Source: Erodium maritimum (taxonomy: Eukaryota > Streptophyta > Magnoliopsida > Geraniales > Geraniaceae). From it: a DNA stretch of 64,000 nucleotides. The position numbers were made by a program, and so were the translations under genes. Positions 1 through 11,279 of the stretch are shown one piece after another; the first letter of the stretch is position 1, and each line of letters starts with the position of its first letter. The stretch lies in contig OY997594.1 in NCBI GenBank assembly GCA_963921825.1, positions 59,815,675-59,879,674 on the forward strand, in the 5' to 3' direction. The notes beneath the pieces were generated by a model. That model saw only the letters and a program-made list of their open reading frames with translations, made no database searches and had not been told where the DNA came from.

Positions 1-167
1 TCTTTAATTACTCTACATTAAAACGTATAGTTTCCGTGATTATTGTTGTAATATTATTGCTAGTTTAATAAAAAATAATCATATAAACAGGCTGCCTGCA
101 ACACCAAGTTTTTGGTAGCAGGAAATTCTAACTACTCTCTCTTTTATGTTTTAATGACTCTTTTATC

Positions 168-713
168 GTTTTTTTTTTGATAAATGATGGTTTTATTCAT
201 AAGCCTTGAAATAATGTATTACAAAGCTGTGGGAAAAAGTTCCCAAATAACCTCCAAAGACAAAAAACAGAGAATAAGAACCAACAGAAAAGAAAGAGCA
301 GAATCCACAACAGAGATCAAAACCAAATCAGGTGTCTCACCGAGACCAACGAACAATGCCTCAGGGTGAACAGGTGGATCCTCTGGACTCAGAAAGACAA
401 AGTAATCCGTGCCCCTCCACTCCTAGAGTAGATCGGCCCTGAGCATTCCCCCTGATGAGCACTCGCCGGACCTCAGTGAGAAACAGGCGAAACCTGAAGG
501 GTATGATCTCCCCTGTAGACCCTGCCAACTAAAAACGGTCCAATAACAAACAAATCAAACCGAAAGGAAGAGACAAAAATCAGCCCCTGCCAAACAGGAC
601 AAGGCAAGCGTGAGGCGAAACCAGCCAAGTGGTAAGACTAGCCTCCTCCAGTAGATCTCCTGACATTCTGCAAATACTGAAGTTGTGGAGTTGCAGTTTG
701 GAAAAGACTGCAG
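168..713 (-). other. LINE 3' UTR and A-tail
   Basis: No long open frame continues past the zf-RVT region. The minus strand ends in an A-run (plus-strand T-run 168-178) after TTTATCA-type sequence, typical of L1 3' ends. Bases 1-167 are AT-rich flank with nothing recognisable. Confidence 0.6.
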
Positions 714-3700
714 CTAAGGGTTCCAATTGGTGTCTGAAGATAGCAGAGTTGCGCTGAAGCCAGATATGCCAAAACATAAATAAGCAACCTTAACCCATGA
801 CCTCCACCAACGCCTTCTGCCTAGGCCCCTCCAAGCAGAGATAGAGGAAATACAGTCTGCGGGCGTAACCCAAGTGATAGTCCACCAAGCATATAACCTG
901 GACCAGAACGACCAAGAGTACTCACAATGTAGGAAGAGGTGCGAGGAATCCTCAAAGTACCAAGAGCAAAAACAACATAACATATCCTGCAAAGTGATGG
1001 GAAGCCCACGTTCCTCCAAGAAAGTCTTGGTGGGAACGGCGTCATGAGCAAATAACCACACCAAGGAGCTGTATTTGGGTGGTAAACCCTTGACACAAAG
1101 GAAGCTAGCCCAAAAAGTAGGAACAGGAGCAGGATCAGAAACTGATAATAGAAGATAGACGGCAGCCGAGGAAAACCCCGCCTCTCTTTGTGACCAGATA
1201 ACGGTATTAGGTTCAGTACTCCTGACACAGACAGAGCTCAAAAGGTCCATAAGCATGTCCGAGTCCTCACATTCATAAGAAAAAAAATGAAGGAACGACG
1301 ATAAGGAATGTGCCAAGAGTTGTTGTGCCACAGTTCTCCAATAGTCGGCCACTTATTGGAACAGATACGGTACAGATTAGGGAAACGGAAACGGAGAGCC
1401 TCCGAACCCAACCAAGGATCCTGCCAAAAACGGATACGGTCTCCACAACCTAATCTCCAATGTAGACTTTGATTCCCAAACAACGTCCTGAAGGAGGGAT
1501 CATCAGATAAAGCCATAATATGATTAAAGAGGAAGGAGGAACCTGGTTTGTCAAGGGAGGTCAAGTCCCACTCAGAAGAACTCCAACCATATTTGGCACA
1601 CAGGACCTGTTCCCAGAGGGAGTCTTTCTCAAAAGCAAAGCGCCAGAACCACTTAGCCAGCAGGCTATTATTGACCTTCTCCAAACCGCGGATCCCCAAA
1701 CCACCATCCAGCTTAGGTCGACAGACAGTAGACCAACGCACCTTGCAGAAGACCCGGGTGCGGGCCCTATTGTGCCAGAGAAAACGGCGTCTCCATGCCT
1801 CGAGTTCCCTGATCACCCCCTTGGGAGCCCTGAAAAGGGACATGAAAAAAACAGGCAACGCTGACAGGGTGGACTTAATCAAGACCAACCGACCAGGCAT
1901 AGAAAGATCCTTAGTCTTCCAAAGAGCTAGGGAACTCTTAAACTTCCGCACAACCGGTTCCCAAAAGGATAGACGTCGGGGATTGGCTCCCAAACTAAAT
2001 CCGAGGTACTTAATGGGGATAGATCCCACCAAGCAGCCCAAAGAAGAGGCAACAGCTTCCGGAGTGAAAGACCGAGCATTCAGGATGATGGAAGTGGACT
2101 TATCGAAGTTGATCTTGAGCCCCGAACTAAGCTGAAAGGTAAGGAGAGTGCTTTTGAGTCTCAATAGGTCGTCCATAGAGCCTTTCACAAAGAGCAGTGT
2201 ATCATTTGCGAATTGCAGATGAGATATAACCGGTCAAGAAAAGCCAACCTGGACCCCAGAGAATTCCTGTAGCCTGATACCTTCTTCAAGAATCTGGTGA
2301 AGGCCCTCAGCGGCAATCAGAAAAATAAAAGGTGAAAGCGGACAGCCCTATCGAACTCCATTAAGGATAGGAAAATCTGCACTAGGGGAACCATTCACAA
2401 GAACTGCTACATAGGCTCTAAAACAAGAAGCCATCCAAGAGCGCCACTTGGGTCCAAAAGCCATGGCCTCAAGCACTTCATCAATGTAGTCCCAATTAAC
2501 CTTGTCGAAGGCTTTCTCGAAATCGAGCTTAAGGACAACAACCTCCTCATGAGAATGGCGTACCATATCAATCACCTCAGAAGCGATCAGTACTCCATCA
2601 ACCAATTGCCTGCTAGCTACATAACCAGTTTCGGAGTCACTAATGATATCATTTAATACCTGGCGGAGTCGATTCGATAACACCTTAGCAAGGATTTTGT
2701 ACGGTCCTGAAATTAGACTGATTGGCCTAAAATCTTGGATCCTGTCAGCATTAGATAACTTGGGTATCAGAGTGAGAAAAGTAGAGTTAAGCCCTTTTCC
2801 CTATTGACCCAGATGCATGGAAGTCAGCAAAGAATCGAAGCATATCAGACTTGATTATGTCCCAACAGGTTTTATAGAACATCAAAGAGAAACCGCCTGG
2901 CCCAGGTGCTATGTCAGAACCACAGTCACAGATAGCAGCATAAATTTCATCAACAGAAAAAGGCTCCTCTAGAAAACAAGCTTGAAAACCAGATAATCTC
3001 GAGAAAGGAAGTTGCGGTAAAGGGACTCGGATACCAGGTGGTCGAGCGAAACGGAGCCTGAAATGCTCAGCTGCGTGGGCTTTCAGTTCAACCGGATCAG
3101 TGATGAACGCCGATCCTGAACGAAGACCCGAAATCTTTTTCCTTGCATCTCTCAAGTTTGCTATCTTGTGATAAAAGCGAGAGCACACGTCCCCTTGCTT
3201 ATGCCACCTTAACCGGGCCTTCTGACTCCAGATTCTGGCAAGAGTCTTCTGCTTACGGATCAAGGTAACCCGTAGTAAAGAACGGGAAATGCATTCAGTA
3301 CCAGATGAGTCCCGAGTGTCTAGAGCATCATCAAATGAGTTCAATTCCGACTCCAAGGCTTCAACCTCCCGGTCCACACGGCCAAAAACTTCAATGCTCC
3401 AACGATGAAGGTCTTTCCTCAGACATTTAAGCTTGAACCAAAGCATATATAAGTGGCTGACCCTTGACAACTATATGAGTCCTAGTAAGCACGGATGTCT
3501 GAAAGAAAATACTTATGATCCACCCATACATTCAAGAAACGCATTGGTTTAGGTCCCCAATTGACTATAGACGAGGACAATGAAGCCGGATGGTGATCAG
3601 ACAAAGATCGAGGGAGCCCAAATTGCTCGAGGGAATAAAAAAGGAGCAACGCAGCAGGAGAAATTAAAAATCGATCCAGACGGGAGGCCTTCAATCCACC

Positions 3701-4261
3701 ACCGTACCAGGTGAAACGAGCTCCGGAAAGGTTCAAATCAACCAATTCCATAGCCTACAAAAACTCTGAAAACAGAGCACAGTCGACCAGGGAAGTGGAG
3801 GTGTTACGACGCTCATCAGCGTTTAGCACAGAGTTAAAATCGCCATATGCAAAAACGAAATCACCAAAAGAAGCCCTATCCTGTACAAGAAGATCCCAAA
3901 GAGAACGACGACCAGAAATAGAGAAAGGGCCATAGATATTCAAGATAGTGAAAACAGAGCCAAGTGGGAGATACAAACCAGACCAAAGGAGGGCAGAACC
4001 GATCGGTCTAGAGGAGGAGATGCGAAAAGTAGATGTTTTCCATGCTGATAGAATTCCTCCCGAAGCTCCCTCAGCTGAGATGAAACAGAATTCCCAACCC
4101 AAATACAGACCACAGTCACGGAGAAAGCTAGAAGAGACCTCTTCAATCTTGGTTTCCTGAAGCAAAACAAAGTTAGGGAGTTGAGCAAGGTTCACACGCC
4201 TGATATCTCTCCTCTTATGAGGAGAGTTTGCTCCTCTCACATTCCATGAGAGGAGCTTCAT
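714..4261 (-). pseudogene. LINE ORF2: endonuclease, reverse transcriptase, zf-RVT; multiply disabled
   Basis: The start MKLLSWNVRG at 4261 is the canonical plant LINE endonuclease N-terminus. LQETKIEE, YGDFNSVL and LSDHHP follow as endonuclease motifs. The RT shows KLDFEKAFDKVNW near 2520 and GCPLSP near 2335. The active-site box reads FAND instead of FADD near 2200, so one catalytic Asp is lost. The thumb has KYLGFSLG, and a zf-RVT-like region (1352-714) has HLFLHCEYSW. In-frame stops lie at 3755-3757, just before GCPLSP (about 2348), and before PVISHLQFAND. Frameshifts lie near 3480, 2790 and 1300. Several lesions look like C-to-T or G-to-A changes, as expected for decay of methylated DNA. 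No RNase H domain was seen. Confidence 0.9.
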
Positions 4262-4456
4262 CGCTCATTCAGAGTGGGGAGAGACTGAAGAGTCTACTCG
4301 GAATGACGTGCCTCCACCTCTGTCGATAGCCTGATCAGAAGAGTCCCGGTCCTCAAGCAGAAGACGCCCAGAGATCTCGGCCTCCAAGTTGTCGAACTGA
4401 TCCTTTATATCCCCACCTGTTGCAAGAGCTTTGTACCCAATCTTCTTAACATAATT

Positions 4457-5574
4457 TCATCTGTTACTTGAAGAGGGAGGGAGCTTTGAAGGGCCAGAGA
4501 CAACGAATGGCTTCCCAGTAGAACGCTGTCTGCGTTTTCCCGAGCCAGATGCGTTTGCTTGCGTCGCACGTAACGCTGAAGAATTGTCAAAAACGGGCAT
4601 AGAACTAACAGGCACAACAACAAGGCCCAAAGAGGACTCTGGGTTAAACACGCGATCTCCGGAACCCAGGAAAGAGTCTTCGTAATCTTGGAAACCTTGA
4701 TCAGATAGAGGGGATCTATCCAAATCAAGTTTCGAATTTGAATTTTGCGATGGACCCACACGCGCCGACGAGCCTGAACTGTCCGGAGAGGAAGGAGTGG
4801 TCGAGGAAGATGGCGACAAGGGCAAGCAAGGTTTGGGAGATGGAATCATGGATGCCGAGATTGGTTCTACCCACAAATCAAAACGAGAGTCATCCAAGCC
4901 AACTAACAGAGCACTCGGTGTCAGAAAAGTCTTGCGATGGATGAGGATGAAGAGTCCCTCAAAATCCTTACGTAGGACTTGGAGAGCCGTACCTAAGGCA
5001 TTCCCAATAGAAACAAAATTTTCATAACTCCAGCCATGAATGGGAAGCCCTTGAACCGAAACCCACTGGAAAAAAACCCGGCTGAGTGAAGAGCTCACCA
5101 TTTGTTCGGACAATATCGAACCAAGGGGAAAGCGAAGACCAATCGTTTTCTGTTTGGGATGAAGAAATCATGAATATTCTATGCCCAAAACTTTTCAGCT
5201 CGAAGTGATTCAGGCCCGCCGATGACAGAGTCTCGAGCAAGACTTCTGAGGTGGAAGAAGAGTTGGCCACTCCAATAACACTAGAGATGGCCTGAGTTTT
5301 TAAACCTTTCACCTCTGTACCGATCGCCGGAGGGGGTCTATCAATTTACTCAGTGGGTGTAGCAGTGGAGGCTGAGGGAGGTTTCCAGGTGGAACGGGAT
5401 CGACGCGAAGGGTCGGACCAGGCTTGGACAACGAGGAGCTTCTTCCCCGAGAATCGTTTTCCATGTAATGCTAATTTCATCTACATACAATCCTCGTGTG
5501 TAGCAACGTGAATGAAGCAAAATGGGCGCCCTTGAGAGATCGATCCCTTTTTGAGAAATATGTCTGTCATCCAC
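4457..5574 (-). pseudogene. LINE ORF1 (gag-like, RRM/DUF4283-related), frameshifted
   Basis: Three overlapping open frames (about 5574-5350, 5312-5022, 5113-4457) form one broken ORF1. The middle part carries the stretch FFQWVSVQGLPIHGWSYENF, like the WV-x-GVP-x-x-W core of plant LINE ORF1/DUF4283 proteins that bind element RNA. The C-terminal third is rich in Ser and Pro and ends basic, with no CCHC knuckle visible. At least two frameshifts separate the frames. ORF2 follows about 200 bases downstream. Product recognition rests on motif and position, so the family is fairly sure and the exact start is not. Confidence 0.7.
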
Positions 5575-5585
5575 CCTCTTATTCT

Positions 5586-6540
5586 GACTGAAATCACACC
5601 GGAAGGCCTTTTTGTGGCGGGACTAGAACATATTTAGCTATGGGTTCATGTATGGGGGTTTTGTTGTACGATCTCCATAATTACCACCGGTACTAAGGTG
5701 GAAAATACAGTAGGAGGATGCGTGATGGTCCAGGCGGACAAGTGGGGATTCTGTTGGGGAGAAACGTTCAGGTGCGGTTCTGGCACTCGATCGTTCAACC
5801 CTTTCGTCGGTCGATGTTTCTGGGCTTTTAGTAGTTTCCTCAGCCGATTCGGGTCACCCTCAAGTACGAACGAATTCACATGTTTCTCTTCAACTGTGGA
5901 AGGCTAAGTCATACGGCTATTGACTATGATCGCACCATACTGGGAGTACCTAGGTACTGCATGTCCCTTTCAGTGGATGCAACCCTAGAGATTGGGAACC
6001 CGGTACCAAAGGAGTGGGTGGCACCATCCTCGAGATCGTCCCCTCGGGTTCCTCACTACTTCAGACACAGAGGGTCGTCATGGGGTCCACCGTCTTGCCT
6101 ACGTCGCATGAATCAATCGAACCTTCTAACCCATCCTAGTTCGGGGGAACCTCTTCGGAAACAAAGGAGGTTTTGGCAACATCAACAATCCTACCTAACC
6201 ATAGGCCATAACGCATGTTTATAGATTCTCTGGATGGGTGTAGGTTGGAGCGTCCTGGGAGCATTAAACTGATAAAGGCCCCGTCTCAAAAAAGGGCAAA
6301 GGATGAACAAGTGGAACTGGAGAAGGCGAGGGTTGCCCCTCCTCCCACCCCGGCTCTCGGGGTACTCCACCATCTCACGTGATCCCTCCCCGTACCAAGC
6401 ACATTCTTCTACAATTTTAGTGAATTCTATTGGAAATCTCATAGGCGTTCAGAACACAGTGGTCGGGTTCATGTCGAGCCAGAGTTGGTTTTGGGTTTCA
6501 TATTTGTTTTCGTTGTATTTCTTAGTTAAGTTGTTGTTCT
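5586..6540 (+). pseudogene. DUF4283 / CCHC-type gag-like relic, copy 1
   Basis: The plus strand reads SHTAIDY after FLFNCGRL, a decayed version of the CxxCGRxGHxxxxC knuckle of plant zf-CCHC_4 proteins. Upstream is TPEGLF and a degenerate WGFCWGE stretch like DUF4283. Frames are broken by stops and shifts. The region aligns by eye, block by block, with 23840-24480 and 27541-27960. Shared features include the opening TCACACCGGAAGGCC, the RAKDEQVE-type stretch at 6290, and the tail CTCCACCATCTCACGTGA at 6368. No RT is attached. It is probably ORF1 of a LINE lineage different from the one at 168-5580. Confidence 0.65.
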
Positions 6541-6704
6541 AGTTTGTTTATTTTTAGTTCTCACATCAAAAGCCTATCTATATTTCAAACTCTTTTTAAA
6601 GAATAGTTATCGGACTACTTCTCAACGCTATGACTTACTTTTAATATATATAGTCTTTGACATTGAAAAAAAAACTGCTCGCACATCCAATTAATAAATT
6701 TCAC

Positions 6705-7976
6705 AGGTATCGTCTCTCTCAAGCCCCTTGACGAAACCCTAGAGACCTGGTACGCCGTCGCCGACGATCTCTTGGCTCCTGCCCGGAAATCGCCGACAGC
6801 CTTCACCTTTCACCTCTCTTTTGCTTGTTTCTCCTTCCCACAACATTCCGTAGATTCTTCCGTGGTTCAGCGCTTCGATGCTCGAGATGTTGTGCTCTGG
6901 TCGTCGTGCTCTGCTATGGCCTCGTCGGAGTTCGGCCGCTCCTCCAAAACTCCCCCTAGTCCGTTGGTTCTTCGATCCGTCGGTCTGTACGACATATCTG
7001 AATGCCCTCGCCTCACCGAAGTTAGTCTGCAGTTGCAGCCATCGCTGGGACTCTCATCTAACGCTCAGTTTCGTCGCGGTGCTGCCGTTTTTTCGCCGGG
7101 ATCCTTCCCTTGTTCCAGGCCTCGCCGGAACAGGGACGCCGCCCTCACCAGCTCCACCTTCATGCCCCCTCCGCCCTCTCTCCGTCGTTAGCCGTTCATC
7201 CCCCCTCCGCCATCCTCCGACCAACCCCACCTCCCCACGACCTGAACCGCCACACTGTAGCCAGACCTGCCACCCATGGCCAAATCTGTTACCATGGAGG
7301 CCAGTTTCTCCAGCCACCACCCGTCTCCCCTCTCCGGCTTCACCCCCCGATGATGACGACTACATTTCCTCCGGTCAAGCCTCCTTGCCACGCTCCTACA
7401 TCAAGACGATCAGATCTACATCCAGATTCTTTCGGAATACCGCAGTCCGAGCCGTTCAACTATGCTCCTGCTTATCGAGTTTATCCGGCAAGACCATTAC
7501 ACCATCCTCAAGAGGATCAGATCTGCACTCTTTGGCGCTGCCCACCTCATTCCAACCGCTACTCCATTCTTCAGAGGTCGGTCGCGAGTAGTTGTAGCTC
7601 GTTGTTGTTGGATATCTTGTTTCTATTTAGTTTGTTTCAGTCGTATGTGTTTTTAGTTTGTCCTCCCTGTCGGAATATCTTATATCTAGTAGGTGTAGCT
7701 GCTGCCTATGGCGGCGTGTCCGGTCGGGACTCTTTATCAGCGGATCTCTTCTGAGAGCCGATAAGGAGGTCCGACTTGATAGTAGTTTGGTATCTAGGCG
7801 CTCATCGCACGTCTTGAGAGCTATTCATTTCGTTGGTCGTTTCTCAGATGCTCGTTGGTCGTTTCTCGGGTGCTCGAGAACGACCAACGGATATAACGCT
7901 TGTACTGTTTGGTATGTATTGTGTGGTTTGTAAGATTTATTAATTTATTAATGAATCTTTATGTTCAATTTTTTTA
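6705..7976 (+). mobile_element. Short non-autonomous retroposon with 12 base TSD
   Basis: The sequence AATAAATTTCAC occurs at 6693-6704 and again at 7977-7988, exactly flanking this block. The 5' part is GC- and CT-rich (AAACCCTAGAGACC near 6733) and looks like a plant LINE 5' UTR. The 3' part is TG-rich and ends in an AT-rich tail. Long open frames inside (for example 6878-7591) are low-complexity Pro/Ser-rich readings without domains, so I do not call them genes. A hairpin, CGTTGGTCGTT with its partner AACGACCAACG, lies at about 7850-7890. The block fits a LINE derivative lacking ORF2. Confidence 0.7.
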
Positions 7977-7988
7977 AATAAATTTCAC

Positions 7989-8522
7989 TATGTCTTATGT
8001 GTATATATAGGATCCACTCATTTGAGGAAGATTAATTAGTAAATACAACCTTATTCACCGGCGTGTCTCTGTCTCATAGTAGGTAATGAGAGATTCCTTA
8101 GTTGTCAATAATTCATTTCACGTGCTTTTTGTTGACTTGTTAAGGTCAATAAGTTTCCATTTCACCACTCTTTTCCATCATTTCTTGCGTTTTCGTCCGA
8201 TATTTAACTTTCTTGTTTATGAGCATTTCTCACACTCCTATCCCGATATTTATAAGAATAGTCATCAACCAACTAAGTCCTATTCATCAAAGGGGAGGTA
8301 AATATCTTAAGACATATCTTAAGATCTATAGTATAGACAAATACGATAACATAATTTTAGATTTACACATCTTTTATCAATTCACCAACTCCATAGCTTT
8401 TTGCATCCATTTGTTCTCCTTTCCGTCATTATATATGATAAAAAATTATTGAGTATATTATTGGACCGTTTTTCTATTCAATTTTCAATACATCTACTTT
8501 TTTTCTTGTTTGCGTTGAAGCT
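7989..8522. other. AT-rich spacer, nothing recognised
   Basis: The spacer lies between two retroposons. Small open frames on the plus strand have no recognisable domain, and no repeats or RNA genes were seen. Confidence 0.5.
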
Positions 8523-8535
8523 AAAAAAAATGTTC

Positions 8536-9490
8536 TACTAGATCTTGTTGGTGTAGCCTCATGTAGCGCCGCGAGAACCTTTCTCCAAAAAAACAAACCC
8601 TATGCTTGTATAATAATTTCCAGCCGTCGTCAGTGGCTACAATGGTTTTGGCTATGGTTGTCAGCGGCCTCCTCCTTCTCATCTCTTTCTTCTCCTTTTC
8701 CCTAGCCCTCTTTTGTGTTTGATTTTCAGTTCTCTCGCACCAGGGTGGAGCTCGGCTACCTTTTCTTTTTGTCTCCCTTACGCCATCGTTGTTTTGGCTG
8801 CCGGAGCTTCGTGCTCGTCGCTGCAACGTCGCCGGAGTTCGTCTCGCAACAACAGCGTCCCGGCCATCCCGGCCTCTGAAGACCTTTGACGGGGTTCCTC
8901 GCGGTCTTTTCTCCCCTACGTGTGGCCCTACTCGTTACCAGTTTTTGTGGCCACTCCGACATGGACGCCACCGACCAAGTGAAAAACCCTAGCCACCAAA
9001 GGGAAAAACCCTACTCCGTCTCTATTATTATCATATCGCCGCCGACCACCACTTGCCTCCATGATTGTCATCGTCGTCGGCAGGTGGGTTTGGGGTCCGG
9101 GGGATGGACAGTAAGGAGGTGCAGTTCTCCACGACATCCTAGCACATGGAGGAAGAAAGGAGGGCATCACCGTAGGTTTCTCCGCTTTGACGCTTTCTAT
9201 CTCAATAAGGACTTGTATGGTTCGTTAGGTCGGTTAGTTTGGTTTCAATCCATGTACTGTTTTAGGATTTGGTTTGTAAGTCATTTAAATTTATCGTTTC
9301 GTACCTTTGAAATGTCGGTAAGGGGATGTCCTAAGTTAGTATCTGCGAGCAGAAACAATATTTTTCTACGGGTCCATGAGCGTCGGGTTGCCTGCGAGCG
9401 ACCAGGACACATATCTGAAACTCAGGACTTTTACGTCCTACATTGTATGGTTTATTTCTTGTATTAATACACTTTTTCGATTACTCGTTT
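8536..9490 (+). mobile_element. Short non-autonomous retroposon with 13 base TSD
   Basis: AAAAAAAATGTTC at 8523-8535 is repeated exactly at 9491-9503, on either side of this block; the A-run of the right copy can also be the element's A-tail. The 5' half is GC-rich (Pro/Arg/Ser-rich readings on both strands). The 3' half is TG-rich and ends TTACTCGTTT plus A8. It has the same architecture as the element at 6705-7976, but I could not align their sequences well by eye. No protein domain was recognised. Confidence 0.7.
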
Positions 9491-9503
9491 AAAAAAAATG
9501 TTC

Positions 9504-10060
9504 AAAATTCAATGAAAAAAAGGGAGGCGACCCGATGAAGAACAAAGTCTTTGTCTCTCTTAGCTGTTGAGGTGGATGAAGAGGGGACCAATCAGCAGTG
9601 TGTAGCGTATTTCAAAGTGTTGTTGTCCAAATCCAGTTGGGGCCTAATTTGATGCAGACAATAAATCCAGAGACACTTGTGTGGTTGCTCTCAGCTTTAG
9701 CAGTAAGAGTGTTGACCAAATGCGGTTGCTTTGGCATACATACATGTCCCCTTCTCCATTCATTTGTTTAAGGGATTCGATTATTTAAGCGACCCGACTC
9801 ATTGTCACTTAAATCAACTTTGCACGTCTTTTTATGCTACTAATGTTTAAGCAATACCAGCAATTTCTGCTCTTTTCTTACCATTAACGAGATTTTAGAA
9901 TATTTGCAACAGAAATTGAAGGAGGATTTTAAATTGAGAACATCGCTATACATCAGTTCAAGCCCAGATCCAATCGCGTTCTTCAAGATTGGGCCTGTTG
10001 ACCCATTAATTTATATGATCATGTTGCTGGGTTAAGGTAACGAAACCCATCGTACTAACT
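9504..10060. other. Non-coding spacer, nothing recognised
   Basis: No open frame, repeat or RNA signature could be supported here. Confidence 0.4.
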
Positions 10061-10441
10061 ATTTTTTTTTTGAAACAAGGGTATGAGTTTGATTAATAAG
10101 GAAAAATAAAAAAAAACATACATCCGGTACAAACAAACAAGATAGTATGAGGATAATACCCGATACAATCTAATGTAGCGTTTTGAATCCCCATCTCTAA
10201 ACTGGAGAAGGTGATCCGACTCACATGGATAATAAGCTAAAACTTCTACGAACAGATATGGAAACAGATAAATACCAGAGATACGCACTATAACGCAACG
10301 CCAAGAATCTAAATACCGGTGAAGGTGGTTATCATGGCTCACGGAGGGACAAATATAACCACCCCAAGTAATGTGGCCCTTCCAGAGAGACCCGGAGCCG
10401 GTTGGAAGGTGGAGACTCTGAGCCCCCGAGCCCCTTAACAT
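10061..10441 (-). mobile_element. 3' end of a LINE-like retroelement
   Basis: A T-run on the plus strand (10062-10071) reads as an A-tail on the minus strand. It is preceded by a 128-residue open reading (10441-10055) that looks like 3' UTR rather than protein. No duplication was identified, so the length is a guess. Confidence 0.4.
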
Positions 10442-11274
10442 CTATCATAATTCACGATGAGGATGTTTTTCAGCTCTCGTCGATGAAAGTGAGTTGGTCC
10501 CTTCGGGTTGCTTTTGTTCTGGCAGAGAGTTCTCCAGTTGGTGAAAAGGCCGCTTTCACGGTAGGTGCAGGTCTAGAACTCTAGTGCTGCTTTCTCCCCG
10601 GAAAAAAATCCCGCTGAGGTCCACTGTGTCATTGAGTGCGATGAGCGCGACTCCCGTGGTTTCAACTTGGACAGCTTGCTGGCTGGGGAACATATCTCTC
10701 CCTACTCCATGCACACATGGATCCTATGTTGAGTGGCCGACGAGTTGCCCATTGGGACTGAGTATCATGTCTCTCTTGAGCCCTCCTATCTTCCCGAATG
10801 AAGGTAGATAGGTAGTTCTTCTTGTCAGGTGGGATGATTGGTGGAGTGAGCTGTAAGGATGGAGGCATACAACTAGTCCCTTCCCCTTTCCCCCACTCTC
10901 CAGTCAACCCTCCGTGATGGGCTTCATTACACTCGTTGTTTTTAGGCATAGTTGCAGCCTTAATGGGTAACTTCCCCCATTTTGGAAACCCGGCTTCCAA
11001 AACCCTATGCATCCTTGACAGATGAGTAGTGGTCATGCATCGAGGACCTGTAGGAGAAGCAAACAAAAAGGGCACACCTTTGGCATAACTGATTGTCCTG
11101 TGATCCACCCCAGGAAAAATTTCTCGTCCAGATGTAGCCGGAATTTTTTGATTCCCATAATTGTTTGTCCTGTGATCCACCCCAGGCATAAAAAGCGTTG
11201 TGTGTGAGATTTTTATGGCCTAGACAGCACACCTTTGGCATAAAGGCGAGAGGTTTTCATATTCGAGTCGGACC
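10442..11274. other. Unclassified transposon-like DNA
   Basis: Both strands have open frames (plus 10584-10811; minus 11189-10662, 175 residues) without recognisable domains. A short stretch near 10590-10640 faintly resembles part of the gag-like relic at 24390, but not enough for a call. Confidence 0.3.
11093..11185 (+). repeat. Direct repeat of about 22 bases, two copies
   Basis: TTGTCCTGTGATCCACCCCAGG occurs near 11093 and again near 11164 (positions approximate). A second repeated word, GCACACCTTTGGCATAA, appears near 11071 and 11228. The pair suggests a local duplication of about 71 bases. Confidence 0.6.
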
Positions 11275-11279
11275 GTAAG

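Larger units (their letters stand above)
168..5580 (-). mobile_element. Degenerate L1-type LINE (non-LTR retrotransposon), nearly full length
   Basis: Reading on the minus strand, the order is ORF1 (gag-like), ORF2 with apurinic endonuclease, linker, reverse transcriptase and zf-RVT region, then a 3' UTR ending in an A-tail (T-run on the plus strand at about 168-178). This is the standard plant L1 layout. The element is dead, with several frameshifts, at least three in-frame stops in ORF2 and a mutated RT active site. Its 5' limit at about 5580 is set by the start of an unrelated relic on the other strand. No convincing target-site duplication was found, so both ends are approximate. Confidence 0.9.

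Noticed and set aside
1520..2135. Plus-strand frames of 114 and 195 residues
   Set aside because: They are antisense shadows of the LINE RT thumb and zf-RVT coding region.
6878..7754. 214-237 residue Pro/Ser-rich frames
   Set aside because: Three frames are open at once over a CT-rich leader inside a TSD-flanked retroposon. No domain or signal sequence is present.
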